The notes below the pieces were generated by a model. That model was not told the DNA's origin and searched no databases. It saw only the letters and a list, made by a program, of their open reading frames with translations. This document shows positions 16,224 through 18,498 of a stretch of 18,498 bases of DNA, one piece after another. Made by a program: the position numbers and the translations under genes. Origin of the DNA: Legionella genomosp. 1 (GTDB lineage Bacteria; Pseudomonadota; Gammaproteobacteria; Legionellales; Legionellaceae); contig CAMDMN010000013.1 in NCBI GenBank assembly GCA_945901965.1, positions 1-18,498 on the forward strand, read 5' to 3'. Numbering within the stretch: position 1 is the first letter of the stretch; the number at the start of each line of letters is the position of its first letter.

Positions 16224-17471
16224 ATGTATCTTCATGGGTTTGGAAGCCATCATGAATCTGAAGCGATTGAAGGAACGCTGCCATTACGCCAAAATTCTCC
16301 GCAAAAATGCGCATATGGTATCTATGCCGAACAAATAAATGGCTCTGCATTTACCCGTCCAAGACATACAAACTTAAATAGCTGGTTGTATCGTTTAATC
16401 CCATCTGTTGTGCAACATGACTATAAACCATATAAACATAATATTGATTTTAAATTTGCGAAATTATTAGCACCTAACCCGTTGCGCTGGGATCAACGGC
16501 CAAAAACTAGTAAGAATCTTGATTTTATTGACGGGTTAGAACTTTTAGCTGGAAATAATTCACTAAATACTTATTTATATCATTGTAATAAATCGATGAG
16601 TACACGCTATTTTTCTAATTCTGACGGCGAAATGTTATTTGTACCATACGATGGCACAATTAGCTTACATACTGAATTTGGTTTATTAGAAATATCTCCT
16701 GGGATGATTGCGGTAATTCCTCGGGGGATAAAGTTTAAAGTTGTATTACAAAATCACTTCGCTGCAGGCTATATTTGTGAAAATAAAGGTACACCCTTAA
16801 TTTTACCAGAACTTGGCCCACTAGGAGCTAATAGTCTTGCTAATCCTCGCCATTTTCAATACCCAGTAGCAGCATTTGAAGAAAATCAAAAAAATATAAC
16901 GTTAATTTGTAAATCACAAGATCATTGGTGGGTAGCTAAAGCTTACGACTCGCCACTTAATGTTGTTGCATGGCATGGCAACTATGCGCCATATAGTTAT
17001 GATTTATCTCTTTTTAATACGATTAATACTGTAAGTTTTGATCACCCAGATCCTTCAATTTTTACCGTATTAACCTCTCCAAGCGATACCAAAGGCGTTC
17101 CCAATTTTGATTTTGTAATATTCCCATCACGTTGGATGGTAGCTGAACATACATTTAGACCACCATATTTTCACCGCAATATTATGAGTGAATTAATGGG
17201 GCTAATTAAGGGTAAATATGATGCAAAAGAAGAAGGATTTTCTATCGGTGGAGTTAGCATTCATAATTGTATGGTAGCTCATGGTCCTGATACAGAGACT
17301 TATCTAAGAGAAACCAATTCCCAACTAAATCCAATTCATTATGATGATACTTTAGCATTTATGTTTGAATCACGTGAAGTTTGGCAAGTTACTGAAAGTT
17401 ATTTGAAAGATCCTACCAGGCAAAAAAAATATACTGAATCATGGCAAGGATTAAAACAAGAAAGATCTTGA
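16224..17471 (+). CDS. hmgA: Homogentisate 1,2-dioxygenase
   Basis: This Fe(II) enzyme opens the ring of homogentisate to maleylacetoacetate in tyrosine and phenylalanine breakdown. Loss of it in other bacteria causes brown pyomelanin pigment. The N-terminal signature is present (HGFGSHHESEA, then KCAYGIYAEQINGSAFTRPR and NSWLYRLIPS). The iron ligands known from the human enzyme (His335, Glu341, His371) correspond to His317, Glu323 (FHRNIMSELMG) and His353 (AHGPD), with identical spacing. At 415 residues it is a little shorter than the usual 430-445, mainly at the C-terminus. AAGGAG just upstream supports the start. The other genes of the pathway (fumarylacetoacetase, maleylacetoacetate isomerase, hppD) are not in the window, so it appears to be a single-gene transcription unit divergent from yebC. 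Confidence 0.97.
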   Translation: MYLHGFGSHHESEAIEGTLPLRQNSPQKCAYGIYAEQINGSAFTRPRHTNLNSWLYRLIPSVVQHDYKPYKHNIDFKFAKLLAPNPLRWDQRPKTSKNLDFIDGLELLAGNNSLNTYLYHCNKSMSTRYFSNSDGEMLFVPYDGTISLHTEFGLLEISPGMIAVIPRGIKFKVVLQNHFAAGYICENKGTPLILPELGPLGANSLANPRHFQYPVAAFEENQKNITLICKSQDHWWVAKAYDSPLNVVAWHGNYAPYSYDLSLFNTINTVSFDHPDPSIFTVLTSPSDTKGVPNFDFVIFPSRWMVAEHTFRPPYFHRNIMSELMGLIKGKYDAKEEGFSIGGVSIHNCMVAHGPDTETYLRETNSQLNPIHYDDTLAFMFESREVWQVTESYLKDPTRQKKYTESWQGLKQERS

Positions 17472-17505
17472 TAATTGTAATGATTAATTCCATAACATTA
17501 TAAAT

Positions 17506-17706
17506 GTAGACTTGATGCAGCCATATCATTACCCACAAATCTGCCGATCCTTTATGGGCCAGCATTGCCTGGTTGAATCCGAGCCGCGACCGTTAGGGAG
17601 TGGAGATTTTAAGAACTCCACTCCCTAACGGTCGTGGCTCGGAGTTCCGTTCACTTGTCAAGATAAAATTAACTTGTGGCTAATGATATGGCTGCATCAG
17701 GGCTAC
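17506..17706. repeat. Palindromic element, family 2, copy 2, with a family-1 palindrome nested inside
   Basis: The outer arms, 17506-17538 and 17674-17706, are 33-bp inverted repeats with three mismatches. The left arm begins GTAGACTTGATGCAGCCATA. The ends match those of 15229-15348 (GTAG-CTTGATGCAGC), but the arms differ further in. About 135 bp lie between the arms, including the family-1 palindrome at 17579-17642. The 259-bp spacer between the convergent hmgA and Sel1 genes consists mostly of this element. No gene is evident in it, and short frames through it look like chance. Its location suits a two-way transcription terminator. Confidence 0.85.
17579..17642. repeat. REP-like palindrome, family 1, copy 2
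   Basis: The arms 17579-17604 and 17617-17642 are 26-bp inverted repeats with a single mismatch (a G-T wobble in RNA) around a 12-base loop. The left arm begins CCGAGCCGCGACCGTTAGGG. The same core makes up the palindrome at 13969-14042. It is better preserved than that copy, so it is probably younger or under selection. As RNA it would fold into a very stable hairpin on either strand. Confidence 0.9.
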
Positions 17707-17730
17707 TATTTAGCTAAAATTTGTGCCAAA

Positions 17731-18039
17731 TTACCTTTCCAAAATTTTCATCGCCTCTATCGCATCTGGCTGGCCGGCACTTGCGGCGCGGCTTATCCAA
17801 TACCAGGCTTTTTTTCTGTTTTCGACTACACCTTGGCCATAATAATACATATATCCTACGGCATATTGTGCATCTACGTGACCTTGCATAGCGGCGGGTT
17901 TTAACTTAATAAACGCATCGCGATAATTTTGTAATTGAAAGCTATTAATGCCTTCACGAAGATTTAAGCTATTATTAGCACAGCTATAAAGCAATGCCGA
18001 TGTAAGAATCACTAAGAGTATATTAAATCTTTTGTGCAT
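17731..18039 (-). CDS. Small Sel1-repeat lipoprotein
   Basis: The 102-residue product begins with a lysine-containing signal peptide and a lipobox LYSC with Cys20, so it should be lipid-anchored on the periplasmic side of a membrane. After the signal there is a half repeat (about 37-53) and one clear Sel1-like repeat (about 54-89: DAQYAVGYMYYYGQGV, then KKAWYWISRAASAGQP). Sel1 repeats are TPR-like helical hairpins that bind proteins. The protein is short for the family, whose members often carry many repeats. The gene starts 11 bp after the gspC-like stop with a GAGGAA ribosome-binding site, so the two are probably co-transcribed. A role in secretion-system assembly is suggested only by that position. 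Confidence 0.85.
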   Translation of the reverse strand: MHKRFNILLVILTSALLYSCANNSLNLREGINSFQLQNYRDAFIKLKPAAMQGHVDAQYAVGYMYYYGQGVVENRKKAWYWISRAASAGQPDAIEAMKILER

Positions 18040-18050
18040 TAAAAATTTCC

Positions 18051-18498
18051 TCAGTCAGAGATTCGAAGCGGCTTTATAGGAGCATCGAAGATTAATACAT
18101 CTTTTACTAAATTAATGCGCTCAAGAGCGCCCTTCCATTCGATAAGTATACCATCTTTTGTAATTTTTTTAATCAAAGCTCCGTTAGATAATCTGTCCCC
18201 CACCCCTAGAATTTGATCTTTTTTGTCGGAAGAACTAATAATAACTTGAGAAAATTTATCATCATTTGCAAATAATATACCTACGATTTTAATATTAAGA
18301 CTTGAAAGCTTCACTTCTAAATCATTAATATTTTTAGGTATATAAGTACCAAATAAGTTAATGCCTAAATTATCAGATAGCAATTTGGAATTTATTATAT
18401 TCTTTTCATCTTCTTGAGCTTTAATTACGTTCATAAAATTATCAAGTGATCTTAAATTTCCAAGTCCTAATAGGATTTGACTTATCCATATAAAAGTC
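18051..18498 (-). CDS. gspC: Type II secretion GspC-like inner-membrane protein, 5' end beyond the window
   Basis: The frame is open to the right edge, so the ATG at 18434 is probably internal: upstream codons encode FIWISQILLGLGNL, which looks like the end of the single N-terminal membrane segment expected of GspC. The periplasmic part matches the GspC homology region, with LSSLNIKIVGILFAND, a strand pair, GVGDRL and a final ILIEWKGALERINL. In the family this domain links the inner-membrane platform to the secretin GspD. The protein ends soon after the domain (IKPLRISD), so it lacks the C-terminal PDZ or coiled-coil domain of many GspC proteins. PilP of type IV pili is the main alternative; the GVGD and ERINL pattern favours GspC. 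Confidence 0.75.
   Translation of the reverse strand, partial: TFIWISQILLGLGNLRSLDNFMNVIKAQEDEKNIINSKLLSDNLGINLFGTYIPKNINDLEVKLSSLNIKIVGILFANDDKFSQVIISSSDKKDQILGVGDRLSNGALIKKITKDGILIEWKGALERINLVKDVLIFDAPIKPLRISD

Noticed and set aside
15229..17706. The family-2 palindromes as a complete insertion sequence or CRISPR-like array
   Set aside because: No transposase frame lies within or between them in a transposon arrangement, the copies are far apart and inverted rather than regularly spaced, and there are no spacers of constant length.
17674..17904. Plus-strand 76-codon frame beginning in the right arm of the nested palindrome
   Set aside because: Most of it is antisense to the Sel1 lipoprotein gene, which has a lipobox, a repeat and a good ribosome-binding site; this frame has none of these.

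Overview
The window is AT-rich (about one third G+C by eye) chromosomal DNA of a Gram-negative gammaproteobacterium. A Legionellales-like (Legionella/Coxiella/Berkiella/Aquicella type) intracellular or amoeba-associated lineage is my best guess. The grounds are the gammaproteobacterial yebC-ruvC-ruvA order, a type II secretion GspC-like protein next to a Sel1-repeat lipoprotein, very low G+C, dispersed palindromic repeats in the spacers, and a giant eukaryote-like protein. This placement is inference; no rRNA or other taxonomic marker is present.

Layout. Positions 3-476 hold the 3' part of an OmpR/PhoB-type response regulator, followed after 15 bp by its histidine kinase (492-1907). Converging on the kinase, with only 19 bp between the stops, is a single uninterrupted 11.9-kb gene on the minus strand (1927-13875, up to 3982 residues). 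Its product has an N-terminal region with thiol-protease-like His and Cys motifs, a central helicase-like (SF2) motor resembling the DUF3638/DUF3645 proteins of fungi and some intracellular bacteria, an acidic linker, and a C-terminal alpha-solenoid made by duplication of a ~190-residue module plus a ~30-residue repeat. Upstream of it on the same strand are ruvA, ruvC (overlapping by 4 bp) and yebC. The ruvB gene that usually follows ruvA is absent; its place is taken by a palindromic repeat and then the giant gene. hmgA (homogentisate 1,2-dioxygenase) is transcribed divergently from yebC. The right end, on the minus strand, carries a 5'-truncated gspC-like gene and a short Sel1 lipoprotein gene 11 bp behind it.

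Repeats. Two families of palindromes fill the spacers. Family 1 (core CGTTAGGGAG, ends CCGAGCC/GGCTCGG) occurs at 13969-14042 and 17579-17642. Family 2 (shared ends GTAG-CTTGATGCAGC) occurs at 15229-15348 with perfect 35-bp arms and at 17506-17706. In the second place a family-1 palindrome lies nested inside the family-2 palindrome. No transposase is encoded, so they look like non-autonomous (MITE/REP-like) elements.

Functional links. The two-component genes form an operon. RuvA and RuvC act together on Holliday junctions, although RuvB must be encoded elsewhere. GspC and the lipoprotein probably share a transcript. The giant gene appears to stand alone and is the most unusual item in the window. 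I see no tRNA, rRNA, CRISPR array, integrase or insertion-sequence transposase.
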